A stretch of DNA of 64,000 nt, taken from Rhizoclosmatium globosum. Lineage: Eukaryota > Chytridiomycota > Chytridiomycetes > Chytridiales > Chytriomycetaceae. The DNA is taken from the NCBI GenBank assembly GCA_002104985.1, contig MCGO01000019.1:434001-498000 (forward strand). The letters are read 5' to 3'. Made by a program: the position numbers and the translations under genes. How positions within the stretch are numbered: the first letter of the stretch is position 1; every line of letters starts with the position of its first letter. A model generated the notes under the pieces. That model was given only the letters and a program-made list of their open reading frames with translations. It was not told where the DNA came from and made no database searches. Of the stretch, positions 1 to 11,000 are shown piece after piece.

Positions 1-255
1 TTCAACTGGGCCCCAGTTGTGGTTGTCGGTGTTTACGTAATTGCATATGCTTTCTGGTTCATCTCGGCGCACAAGTGGTTTACTGGACCTCCCATCGACA
101 GTCAAACTATTTGGAATCGTGATGCCATGAATCAAAGAGACGCCAGTGAGTCGGTACAATCAGAAACTTTTGTGACAAAGAGTTTCGAGGATATGCCCGC
201 AGAAGTCAAAGTTGGTACTGCGCAGGAGTTTTTGGTGTCGAAGGACCGAGAGTGA
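1..255 (+). CDS. amino-acid permease, C-terminal fragment (cut by window edge)
   Basis: Only the last exon is in the window; the reading frame is open from base 1 and stops at a TGA at 253-255. It encodes a hydrophobic segment (last membrane helix) followed by the motif KWFTGPPID and a polar cytoplasmic tail. The same ending (HKWFKGPPIDTETKW, RHWFQGPPIDTETKW) is found in the two complete permeases at 8925-10931 and 11001-12942, so this is the third member of the local family. By homology it is a plasma-membrane amino-acid/GABA/choline-type APC transporter. The exon begins at or before the window start at the same intron position (just before the NFNWAP motif) as in the paralogues. Confidence 0.8.
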   Translation, partial: FNWAPVVVVGVYVIAYAFWFISAHKWFTGPPIDSQTIWNRDAMNQRDASESVQSETFVTKSFEDMPAEVKVGTAQEFLVSKDRE

Positions 256-605
256 TAGAAGTACTCGTTAATTGAACAAATTGGTTGTTTTCACCTGTTC
301 GTTGATAAAGATAGCAGTCAATGTTGATTATCATTTTATTGCTCGCACGACCACTTGTGGCCATCAAATAACCATCCGTTCCGTAAAACAAGCTTGTCTT
401 ACTTGAAAGGTCACATGTCTTACTAACCAAAAATAGTAACTCATCGTAAGTTTGGATGCGTTTGCCAACTTTGGTGTGGCTTTCTGTCGTGAGCGTTCCT
501 ACTTCGAAGTCCGGGGCGTAGCCTGTGGCTATCGTATAGTTATCATTGGATTATGAAGTTTCTTCCACAATTCGTTCTTTTTTATAAAGTTGTTTTTCAA
601 AAGAA
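256..605. other. intergenic region upstream of the Cys-rich membrane protein
   Basis: No convincing coding potential on either strand. It holds the 3' flank of the permease fragment and the presumed promoter of the next gene. A TATA-like TTTATAAAG lies about 20 bases before the ATG at 606. Confidence 0.5.
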
Positions 606-1296
606 ATGCAAACATTTGTTCTGATCGCTGCGTTCCTCTCTTCAACCATGGCTGGATCCTGCCGATGGGCGAATGACGGTGACATCATTTGTACATCAAG
701 GACATCATATGTTACCTGCTATCAAGGGCGTAAGTGCCTTTCCAAGTCCACTCAATCAAAAGTGATCGAACTGACACTTCCAACCAGAGCAACTAAGCCA
801 TGCTGCTCCATGCTCTCTAGGAACAGTATGCTGCGACGGGCCTCGAGGATACACCGAGTCCTGTGTTGATCCTTCACATGCAACTTGCACACAACCATCA
901 ATGAACGCCTGCAACGGACTTCCAGATGGAACCGCAATCTGTGCATCAACAGCTTCGTACTTTCCCTGTTTCCGAAGCTCAGTTTCTCCTGTTCAACTTC
1001 GGTGCGACGATGACTATCCATGCATTACAGAACCATCAAAACCGTATTCACTCAAAGGTTGTCTTGCACCTCCGCCAAAGCTTACACCGGAGCAAGTGGC
1101 GGGAATCAGCTTGGGAACGATTGCGATGGCGGCGATTATAGCTTTTGTGGTGTTTGTTCTTTGGAGGAGGTGGAGGAGTGGTAATATTGCTTGGATCAAG
1201 AAGAGGAGTCAGAGGGAAGAGGAGAGAGAGGATAGTGGTATTAGCTTGCTCGACTTCAGCAGCAGAGGCTGGGCAACTGCTGTCAAAGAGCAGTAA
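606..1296 (+). CDS. secreted/single-pass cysteine-rich surface protein
   Basis: Two exons, 606-729 and 821-1296, joined across a 91-nt GT-AG intron, give about 199 residues. The N-terminus is a signal peptide (MQTFVLIAAFLSSTMAGS). Two Cys-rich modules follow, each with the pattern C-x-DG-x2-C...S-Y-x2-C and a GTVCCDGP or RCDDDYPC segment; this spacing recalls small chitin-binding (CBM19-like) domains, but the match is by eye only. A proline-rich linker leads to one membrane helix (residues about 130-152), then a basic stop-transfer stretch and a short cytoplasmic tail. It probably sits at the plasma membrane with the Cys-rich part in the wall. The intron is supported because removing it restores the second Cys module in frame. 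Confidence 0.65.
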
Positions 1297-1410
1297 TTCT
1301 ATTCCTTATATTTATGAATCCAAGTAATTAATCATCATCTGTCTCTGAACGATTAAATCCCGATTATCATATTCAGATTTTGTTGTTAACCTTGTTCAAA
1401 TCACTTGCGA

Positions 1411-4400
1411 ATGACAGATGCTCATATGTCAGCTTTATCGCTGTCTTCAGACTCGAAAGCTTCTGAAAAGAGGCTGTCAGAAGCATCGTTATCCCAATCA
1501 CATTTGCCTCTTGAGTGTGGTCTTCGATATGATGTGTGTGTAATGTTCAGGTAAGGGCTACTTCTGGGCTTTACACCCACTCCTAAAGCAACATCTTCCC
1601 TCGGCTAACGTAATTCTGCTTCTCTTAAAGCCCTGTTGATGCACTACTTGCCGGTCATATCGTACACACACTTCAAAAACGAGGAGTATCTGTTGCAACT
1701 TTGACAAACGATCGTCTAGCCCAAACTCAGACGAACAGCTATCCGAAAGTGCTGTATTTGCAGTTTGTCTTAGTCAAAGCTGTGAACGGGATGTCCTGCT
1801 CAAAGACGACGTATTGTATGCTATATCCGGAAAGAAGGAGTCTGTGGCAATCCTGTTCATACCCGGAGACGTTGAAAACAAGGACAAATGTCTGGGATTT
1901 GGTTGGGTGGGTCTTGCATCATCGAGCGTGTCTTTGGGTGCCGTTATTCTCGATCCTGCATCCGCCACATTCCCACCCCCATCCCGAGCAAGCTCAGTGG
2001 CATTTAATCGTGCTATTGAATCAATATGTCAAAAAGTTTTGACGGCTGCAAGAGAAATACCTGGGTCTCCCGCATACAGAATCGCCAAACAGGAGGCTGC
2101 AGAGTATGGAAACGAAGATATCTCTTATGTTCGACCAGGATCATCGCTATCTCAGCATCGTAAACCACGTTTGTCTATTTTGCGTCCACGATCGAGTTTA
2201 TGGAATATTGCAGCGGGAAATAAGCTTGTAGCTAATGCTCCAGTTATACCTGAAAAGAAGAAGTTATCAGGTTTTCCTCTTCTTGCCTATATTTTACGGC
2301 CGTCAGCGATAAGCTCTCAACAGCAAGTTGATATTCTGCATTCTCGTTTTCACCCTTCAACCCGACTATGGCTCCTCGACGAAATATCCAAATGGGTCAG
2401 AGAGTCTTCAAAAGCTGATGCAGTGACGTGGTTATATGGAGAGACGGGGTCTGGAAAGTCAACTTGTTGTGCCGCCATCATTCAAGCTCTTCCAAGACAG
2501 CTCGATAACGTGATTATATCCTGGGCTTTATTACGACATGACTCGTATGCAAACGCTGGAACAATCATTAATAATCTTGTTCATCGCTTGGCAGAGTCGT
2601 GGGTATGTTTTCCAGTTTCAATTGTTCGTATTGCTAAATTCCACGACAGCCCTTATTTGCAACTGTCCTTATCGAATTGTTCTCGTCGTCAGATCCGAAA
2701 CTCGAGGGCATAGCTCTTTCAACTACTCCTCAGCGCTTTCGAGTTTTATTCACAGATCCGATCCTTATTGCCCTTTCTCGAGCGCCTTCGGACCAAATAC
2801 CCAAAATTCTTTTTATAATTGACGGATTAGATACACTAGTATCTGCAGAGAATCGTATCGAGTTTCTGTCTGGATTGCGAGCTGAACTCAACCGTCTACC
2901 CTCAACAATTAAATTCTTGATCACATCCACACCATCTGACGCCATTCGTTCAATAATACTTCCATTAAATCCTGTACTGGTTGAGCTAGATGGAATGTTT
3001 CATCGAAAAGACCTCACCATCCTCCATCAAAATGATATTCAAAGCACACTTGTTACATCCATTACTGATCAAATGGATCAGCTGAACAAATGTGCAATGC
3101 TTTATCAAGCAAGTCAAGTGGTCGATTAATATATAGCCGATTTGCTTTTGAACGAACCAGAATGGCTGGACTTACATTCAAGTCCCTTGATTTCTCTATC
3201 TCATGCGTTGAATCCTTTCCGTCAGATTTTGGGGATATTTTACTTGGACTGCTATCGTTCTTGTTTGTAGAGGCGACTGAAGAAGAGTTAGGGCTGTTTC
3301 GTAAAGTGCTGGCCACATTGACAAAGTTCCAATCTCAAGTTTCAATCACCGCTCTATCAGCCTTTATTGAAGCCCCGATTCTTGAAGTACGATTGATGTT
3401 GTTGCGGATATCTTGTTTTCTTGATTACCTTGGAAACGATACTGTCCAATTGACGCATTCGTGTATTGGGGAATATTTGACTTCGATGGACTGTACAGAC
3501 CCGCGATTCAAGCTTTATGAAACGGAAATTGAGTTTGATTTCATGTTCCTTGCCTTCAAGCATTTACTCGGAGGTCTTCGAGCGAATCCCCTCAATCTAG
3601 AGGATCCATCGAGTTGGATAAACGAAGAAATCCCCGATCTCCGCCAAAGTGTGACAGACAGAATTCCGGAACATGTTCAATACGTTTGCAAACATGTCGG
3701 AGTGCATTTGGATCATTTGTCATTAGTTCTGCAGGAGCCTTCGATTGATCGGAAAGTTGTTCAGTCGTTTCAAGACTTAGTCAGCGTATTCGTTCAAGAT
3801 AAATTGCTGGAATGGCTGGAGCATCTTTCGTTGATGGGATGTTTAGATTCACTCGCTCTGCCGACACTCCGAAAACTTTCTCATTTCATGTCCTCGTTAC
3901 CTGAGGCAACTCGCATCTCCGCCATTCTTGGATTTCTTTCTCGAAATGCAGCTACAGTCACAAAAGCAGCAACAACTCGTCTTGGTGGTTCCACAACCAC
4001 ACTCACCAACCCAATCCCTTCGTTCATTGAACCATACTTACCACAAACATCGATACCAACGACACAAACACTTGCGCTCCTCTCCGATGCAATTCGAATG
4101 GTTTCACAGTTTTATACCCCGCTCATTCAAGCCGCCTTCCATGTGTATGCAAGCGCTATCCCTTTCAGTCCAAATACATCCCACATTCAAAAACAGTATT
4201 CCAAAAGCGCCCATCGAGCCGCTTTCTCCGCTCAAGGGACGTCTCGTCGAATCCCAATTGTGATTCGAGGTGTCGGAGAAACGTGGCCATACCTTCGGAA
4301 TACGTTAAAGTCTCATACAGCGATTGTGAGTGCTGTATGTGCATCTAGAGACGGAAAATGGATTGTTTCGGCGAGTTGCGATACAACTGTCAGGGTTTTC

Positions 4401-5895
4401 GAAGCTGAGACGGGTAAGAAGTACAATTCTACAGCCCAGTTAGCTCTAACACATGAGTTTACAGGACAACTCTACCGAGTTCTTGAAGGCCACACAGACC
4501 AAGTCTGGAACATATCCCTTTCACCTGACGGAACAAAGATTCTCTCAGGGTCTATGGATTCAAAAGTCAAAACCTGGCTTCTTTCAACGGGAGAATGTCT
4601 GAAAACTATGAACGCCAAGACATTTAGTATCAATAGCTTGGTGATAACTTCTGATGGATCACGACTTGTTTCGATCAACAGCACAGACAATACTGTGGTT
4701 ATTCGGGATAGCGAGTCAAGTAGTGTATTAATGACGTTAAAGGGGCACCAGGGAGCTGTGCATGGTGTATGTATCACTGTTGATGGAACAATAATCGCAA
4801 GTTGTGGAGAAGATGGCACAATTCGGTTATGGGATCTTCAAACAGGGGTTGGTATTCGAACATTGGAGGGACACAAAGGACCTGTCAATGCTGTCAGTTT
4901 TTCAGATGATGGTATGTGGCTTCTCAGTGGATCGAAAGATGAAACGTGTCGGTTCTGGAATGTGGCGACTGGAAGGTGTTGGCAAGTTTTGGAGGGGCAT
5001 GAAGGAAGTGTGGAGTGTGTTTCTTTCAGTGCGGATGGGAAGAGAGCTGTATCTGGTGAGGCTTTTTAGTGTTGTGGTATGATTTTACTGATGGAATTCA
5101 AATAGGTTCTGCGGATAGGACGGTGCGCATATGGCAGCTCAACACTGAAGTTCCATCTACATATCACATCTCTGATGAATCTCTGGGCCACTGCTCACCT
5201 ATTAGAGCTCTTAAAATCTCAGTGAATGGGCTCTGTGTAATTACTGCGGGTATTGATGGACTCATCAAACTCTGGAGTACAGAGACAGGGAAACTCATCC
5301 GCACTGCACAACTCTTTTCGCTTGACGCTGGAAACAGTTTCCAAGACGCAGTCAACAAAATTTCACGCGTTCAAGTTGAGACCGAAGCTGACTACGAGTT
5401 TTTGCAGTTTGGAAAGAGGATGGCGAGTTCATCATTGGGAGGTGGCGGCTCTGTCTCCATGGATTCCAACACAATTGTGATTCCTGGAGGATCGAGAGTT
5501 CCGATTCACAAAGTGGAGATTAAGCGACGTGACGGAGGAAAGATGGCGATTGTGAAAGTAGATGGTAAACCGTTGCTTTTGGAAATAGCGCAGGTGGAAG
5601 TAATCGAGGCTCAGATTGAAGCGTTCAAAAAGCGGAGTAGTAGAGAGCTGTCGGATGCAACGTTCTCTGATGGAAAATTGGTGCATAATAGTAATGAGTT
5701 GTTGATGATGGAGAGAATGATGATGTGGAAGAAACTTGGAGCGTGAATGATGATGGTTGGGTGATGGACAAGAAAGCCGATGGTGTTCGCAGGTTCTGGC
5801 TTCCACCAGAATGCAGGGGTACTGTTGTTAGCTATCAGGATCGTATTGTCGCGGTAGCTGCCCCTAACGGACAGATATTGATTGTACACGTATAA
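1411..5895 (+). CDS. TIR-like / NACHT / WD40 STAND protein (fungal NLR-type)
   Basis: Exons 1411-1550, 1631-2602, 2650-5055 and 5106-5895. Removing the three introns and accepting three -1 breaks (near 1700, 3088 and 5725) gives about 1,400 residues. Domain order: a Ser-rich start; a TIR-like fold (RYDVCVMFS, then AGHIVHTLQKRGVSVAT, then LSESAVFAVCLSQSCE, then ESVAILFIPGD); a linker; a NACHT NTPase with Walker A GETGSGKST and Walker B KILFIIDGLDTL; a helical winged-helix-like segment; seven WD40 repeats (about 4310-5310), enough for one propeller; and the C-terminal block WSVNDDGWVM...FWLPPE...GTVV, which is typical of fungal NACHT-WD40 proteins and lies past the stop at 5746. STAND proteins are ligand-gated switches used in fungal self/non-self recognition and cell death. 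The TIR call is the weakest part; NACHT and WD40 are clear. The breaks could also mean a decaying gene. Confidence 0.75.
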
Positions 5896-5937
5896 AATTG
5901 CATTCATTTTACCAATTTTGAAATCTTCCTCAAAACG

Positions 5938-6320
5938 ATGATCAGAGTCAACTCGCGCAGTCTCTCCTACTTTTCGAGAAATTCGCGCAATCTGTATAAC
6001 ATCAATGGATTCAGAGGGAACAGTGAGTTTCCCGCGACTGTTCTACGATTTCTTTGGACTTGACACATCATTACGATCAGGTTCCACAGCAACTGTTCAA
6101 AGCCATCCTGTTGAAGAAGAAGCAGTTGAAATTAAGCTGGAATGGAAAGAATGCAACGCGACTGAGTCTGAGGCCGATGTGAGTCATGTTATGTGTCTAG
6201 GAGGCGTAGTGAATGAATATTGGATGAAAACAGGTCAAAGCTGACCAAATCCCTCCCAAGAGTATTCCAGAAATGCAAAAAGAAAGCCTTGTTGGAATGA
6301 GACACTATGACAGCAAGTGA
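5938..6320 (+). CDS. small conserved-looking protein, likely mitochondrial
   Basis: Three exons (5938-6022, 6081-6178, 6234-6320) give 89 residues in one frame after removal of 58-nt and 55-nt GT-AG introns. The first 28 residues are rich in Arg, Ser and Asn, lack acids and start MIRVNSRSLSYFSRNSRN, which looks like a mitochondrial presequence. The mature part is acidic and ends ESEADVKADQIPPKSIPEMQ then a short basic tail. Similar short fungal proteins with a SEADVKAD block exist, but I cannot give a function. It lies 42 bases after the NLR-type gene and about 100 bases before the F-box/LRR gene, on the same strand. Confidence 0.6.
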
Positions 6321-6423
6321 AGTTGAGCACCACATCTGCCAACAAAACTAGTTCCATAGTATTCTATTTTGCGTATCTTTTCACTGATCTTGTCTTATGT
6401 ATATAAATAAAAGAGAATATTGA

Positions 6424-8728
6424 ATGAAGTGGCTCTATTCAATTCGTGCCCTAAAAACATCCACAAAAATGCGAGCGCCACCTTCCCTTCTTTCCCTCCC
6501 ACCCGAGCTTCTGGACCTCGTTCTCCGCCTGTGCACCGACGCCAGCCTCGTGCGAGTCGGAGCGACGAGTCGGCGACTGTTTCTTTTAGCGGCGCGTGTT
6601 CGGTGGACGGCGCCGCTTCCGCTTCTTTCTGCCGCGGCGAAGCGTAACGTTTGCGCGGGCGTCGTCGTGGCGCGGCTCTCGGCTTGTGCGCCGCTTGTTG
6701 CGCGCCTGGCTTTTCCGGAGCCAAGTCCGGCGCAGATGTTGTTGGTCTTTGCGGCGGGAAGAGTCTTTGCGGAACTGGTTGAACTGGACCTTGGCGGCCT
6801 CGATCAGTTTGCCGTTACCGACTACCACATTAGTTTGATAACGAGAGTGGCTCCTCGGCTGCGCTCGCTTCTGATCCCCGACTGTGTCTCATGCACTGAT
6901 GTCTCGCTGAGAACCCTCGCCAACTTTCACAACATTGCTGCTTTTACACATTTGTCTTTGGATCGGTGTTGCGAAATGTCAGGTACTGTCTGCGTCTTTC
7001 TTGAGAGGTGTCTAACTAACCCCTTGCTGGCTTGCCCAGATGATGGTCTCATCCCCCTCCTCCAAAAGATGCCCAATCTCCTATACCTCTCGCTCAACCT
7101 TGTTCCATTGGCAACACCTGCAGTTACATATGCCATCGCTTCGACTTGCTCGAAACTCGAGACTCTCATATGGCAGATTGTGACGCCATCACAGATCAAA
7201 GCCTGCTGGCGATCGCTTCTGGATGCCCCCGATTACATTCACTTGACATTTCAGAATGTATGCATATTACAGAAGGCGGATTGATAGCTTTTGTGGAGGC
7301 AACTGTGGCTCTTCAAGCCGAATTGAATGAGATGGATGTTTGGCGACATATGGAACGAGTTGAACTGGCTGGAGACTGCTTCTCAGTTGTTCCTACTCTG
7401 CGAAAACAAGAAAAGATACCAAAGTCAACATGGAAGTTCAAAAGCCTAAAACTGAATGGACTTGCAGCCATCACAGACAAGTCCCTGTTAGCTCTCACAA
7501 CTGGAATCATAATGAATCCTTCAGACTTTATCGCCATTAATACTGTAAAATCTGGGCCCAAAGTAGATATGCAAGTTCTGGAACTCTCCAATCTCATCAA
7601 CATTTCAAATACTTCGTTTGCCGCGCTTTCTCTCTCACTCTATCCAAACACGCTAAAACATCTCGACTTGAGTCGTTCCACATTTCCAGCTGAAATTCAT
7701 CAAGAAGTGGCTGCATCCCTCTCAACACTTTTTAAATCTCAACACTTCATCAATACCCTCAATCTATCGGGCGGTCTATCTGGTGCTATCACAGACCATG
7801 TGTGTACAGCAATAGCAGCGAATCTTTCAAACCTCGAAAACTTGGATATGAGTGAATGTCACGCTATAACCGACGATGGAACCTCCCAAATAGCATCCTC
7901 TTGTCGCTCTCTGAAAACAATCAACTGGAAAGGTTGCACACCAATCACTGACTTGACAATCGAATCATTCTTCTCTCCAACATCTCCCCCTGCATCCCTT
8001 GTATCTCTGAATCTTGGCCTTGCAACAAAATAACCGACGCAGCAACAGAGCACCTCTCCAGCCTCCTCACCACCACCAAACTACATACCTTAAAACTCAG
8101 TGGCTGTCATAAAATCACCGACAAAACTCTCACATCCCTCACTTCAGCGTCCCCTCACCCATCCCTCAAACTCCTCTGTTTTTCCGGCTGCGCAAACCTA
8201 TCCCCACTCCGAATCAACAGCCTCACAAACACCCTCCCGTTCCTAGAGTCCATCAACCTGTATTCCCTACCAAACGTCTCAAACCAATGTATTCAAGAGC
8301 TTTCACGCGCATGTCCACGGATCGTGTCGCTTGTGGTCAGTAAATGCCCTGTAGGCGACGCTGCCGCGCTTGCGATTGCGAAAGGGTGTAAACGGATACA
8401 CACGTTGTATATGAGTTTCCTGACGGCTCCTGTTGGCGAATCTCTTACAGATGTGGGCGTGTCTGCTATTATTGAGGAATGCCCGAGTTTGAAGTTGTTG
8501 GATGTGAGTCGGTGTGAAGGGTTGACTGACAAGGCTTTTTGTGTGGGAAGCGGGGAGGTTGGCGTTCAGGTGCTTGTTCTGCGGGCGTGTCAGGGTGTGA
8601 CTGGGGCAGGCGTTGAGTGGTTTGTGAAAACGAGGGGAAGGAGGTTGTTGACTGTGGATGTTGTTGGGTGTGTTGGGATAAGTGGGGTTGAGAGAGAACG
8701 AGTGAGAGAGCTTGTTGAGGGACGATAA
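6424..8728 (+). CDS. F-box / leucine-rich-repeat protein (SCF substrate receptor)
   Basis: Exons 6424-6982 and 7040-8728. An alternative ATG at 6469 lies just before the F-box and may be the true start. The F-box (LLSLPPELLDLVLRLC) would bind Skp1. It is followed by many Cys-type LRRs of the AMN1/GRR1/FBXL class, e.g. LETLxMADCDAITDQSLLAIA, LENLDMSECHAITDDG and LHTLKLSGCHKITDKTLTSL. These bind targets for SCF ubiquitin ligases. Two -1 breaks (near 7170 and 8020) each interrupt a repeat, and restoring one base rebuilds the LRR consensus, so I treat the gene as intact. The 5' 300 bases are strikingly G+C rich (arginine/alanine codons) compared with neighbours. Stop at 8726-8728. Confidence 0.8.
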
Positions 8729-8924
8729 TATATTCGAATGATGATGGTATTTGCTTTAGTTTGTTATGATAAAGGGAATAAGTGAATAGGATCTTATCGA
8801 AACTCTCCGATCCATGATTGGCCAAGCCTTTTATTTTCCGATGTGGGAGACTGATCAAGCTTGGGTATTTGCCACTGACGAAAAAACTCACCACTGAAAG
8901 CGGATTGCACGAGGGACATATTGG

Positions 8925-10931
8925 ATGGCAGCTGTCGTTGAACAAGATGATGAGAAACGTCTCGAACAACTAGGATACAAACAGGTTCCAGACCTTGAAC
9001 CATCTCTCTTAATCCACTAACCACCTTCGATACTTAAAAATAGGAGCTCTTCAGAGCCTTGGATGCATTCGCCAACTTTGGAGTTGCATTCACAATTCTG
9101 AGTGAACCAATGTCGGTTCTCCCTCTGATTTACATGGGGCTTGGTGCTGGAGGTAACTAGCCTGCTTTGCAATCGGTGCCTCCGTCTTGCCTCCTAACTT
9201 TATACTCCCTTTAGGCCCGCAAGGAATGCTTGTAACCTGGTCCGTGTATATAAGGAAATGATCGTTTTATCTAACGCGGGGATAGGCCGATTGTTTCCAT
9301 ACTATCTGCATTCGTGGCTGCATCAATGAGCGAGATTGTGTCTAGTTATCCAACGAGTGGAGGACTGTATTATGTACGTCATGTTGGGGTTGTGTCAGAG
9401 GCTGTCCCGCAGAGTGTTAACCATAACGAAAACTTAGTGGTCCGCTTCTTTGGCTGGTCCAAAATGGGCACCTTTTGCGTCGTTTATGACGGGCTATTTT
9501 AACTTTCTCGGTCTATCAGGGCTCTGCTCTGGAACGGTAGTGTTTTAAGTTGTCGGTCTAAGAAACTCAAACTCGGGCAGGCTTACGCGTTTGGTCAATT
9601 CTTTGTCAACTGCTTCATAGCTCAGACAGATTCGATGATTGAGCAAGGATCTTGGGCTGCAAAGCTAATGACCCTTGCCGCGCTATTCTGGGCCTCGTAT
9701 TTTCTGGTTATTTGGCCACTTTTGGATCAAGAGCAATTAATGTGATGGGAAAAGTTTGCTTTTGGATGAACGCGGTTGGATTGGCCGTGATTGTTTTGGC
9801 TGTCTTCTTTGGTTTGTCAGCACTTTTTTTTTGCCTTTAACTCACGACATAACCAGCTTCGCCGACAAAGATTTCTCCTGGCGAGATGTTCAACACTTGG
9901 AGCAACTTGACTGGCTTGCCTGATTCGTGGGCCGCGTCTATTTCAGTTCTTCTCGCGTGTTTGACATACACGGGGTACGACTCAGCTGCACATCTTGCTG
10001 AAGAGACAACAAACCCTGCTGTACAAGGTCCTCGATCAATCGGGTACGCTATTATTGGAACTTTCGTCTCAGGCTACTTTGCTCTATTCTTTATCCTCTC
10101 GACCATTGACCCGTCACAGTTCTCCACGATTTACGGTGATGGATCTTACGGCCTCATGACCATTTTCCTCAACACAGTCGGCTTGAATTCCGCGATTGTG
10201 TTCAACGTGATTTTGATGATAATCGCGATCACCAACATGTTTGGACTCTTGGTCACTCATGCAAGAATGGCGTTCGCGTTCTCCAGAGATGGGGCGTTAC
10301 CAGGAAGCCGTTGGTTGCACCAATTGAGTGGAAACTTAGTTCCTGTTCGAGCAACTTGGGTGATAGTGTTAATCGATGCTTTGATATTAATTGCTAGCTT
10401 ACATTCGAACACAATGTAAGGTCTATGTTCTTCTTTGGCTTCTTTTGACAAAGGCTATGACAGGTATGCTGCTATCAACTCATTCGGAGTCATTGGAATC
10501 TATCTCTCCTACCTCTTCCCTATTTTACTTCGTGTTATTCGAAATGACAAGTTCCCACGAGGACCTTTCCATCTCGGATCGTGGAGTGTTCCAGTTGGAG
10601 TCGTAGCAATTATTTTCTTGTGCTTTGCCTCTGTCGCTCTTGTTCTTCCAACTGTGTACACTGACCCCAACGAGTTTACCCTTGCGGACAATATCACTCT
10701 GGACCATGATGCGTACGTGAATGCCTGTGAGTCTATTTGATTTTGTTTTTTGAATTTTGACGTTAATAATTTTCAGATCTGGTGAACTTCAATTGGGCAC
10801 CGGTTGTCGTTGTTGCCGTTTTCCTGATTTCGTACATGTTTTGGTTCTTCTCCGCTCACAAGTGGTTCAAGGGTCCCCCAATTGATACCGAGACAAAGTG
10901 GGAGAAGTCAACTGCAGTTGTTGAGTTTTAA
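8925..10931 (+). CDS. amino-acid permease (APC superfamily, GABA/choline type)
   Basis: Nine exons: 8925-8984, 9044-9152, 9215-9239, 9286-9373, 9438-9536, 9581-9811, 9857-10415, 10464-10726 and 10777-10931. The introns are 44-64 nt, and one donor is the unusual GTCCGT at 9240. Product about 520 residues with some 12 membrane helices. Signature stretches: ANFGVAFTILSEPMSVLPL, SMSEIVSSYPTSGGLYYWSA, YTGYDSAAHLAEET and HKWFKGPPIDTE, all as in fungal UGA4/HNM1-like transporters. The substrate cannot be told from sequence. A single -1 break near 9682 lies between KLMTLAA and ILGLVFSGYLATFGS. The 9240 donor is supported because the paralogue on the other strand uses the same split Trp codon. Its 3' end is 69 bases from the end of that convergent paralogue. 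Confidence 0.85.
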
Positions 10932-11000
10932 GATTCGATAATTTTGAGGTAAATTGGTGAAGGACAATATGTGTTGCTATGTGTAATAAAACTCATATGT

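Noticed and set aside
5744..5746. TGA at 5744-5746 as the true end of the NLR-type gene
   Set aside because: The next 150 bases in the -1 frame encode the WSVNDDGWVM...FWLPPE block that normally ends fungal NACHT-WD40 proteins.
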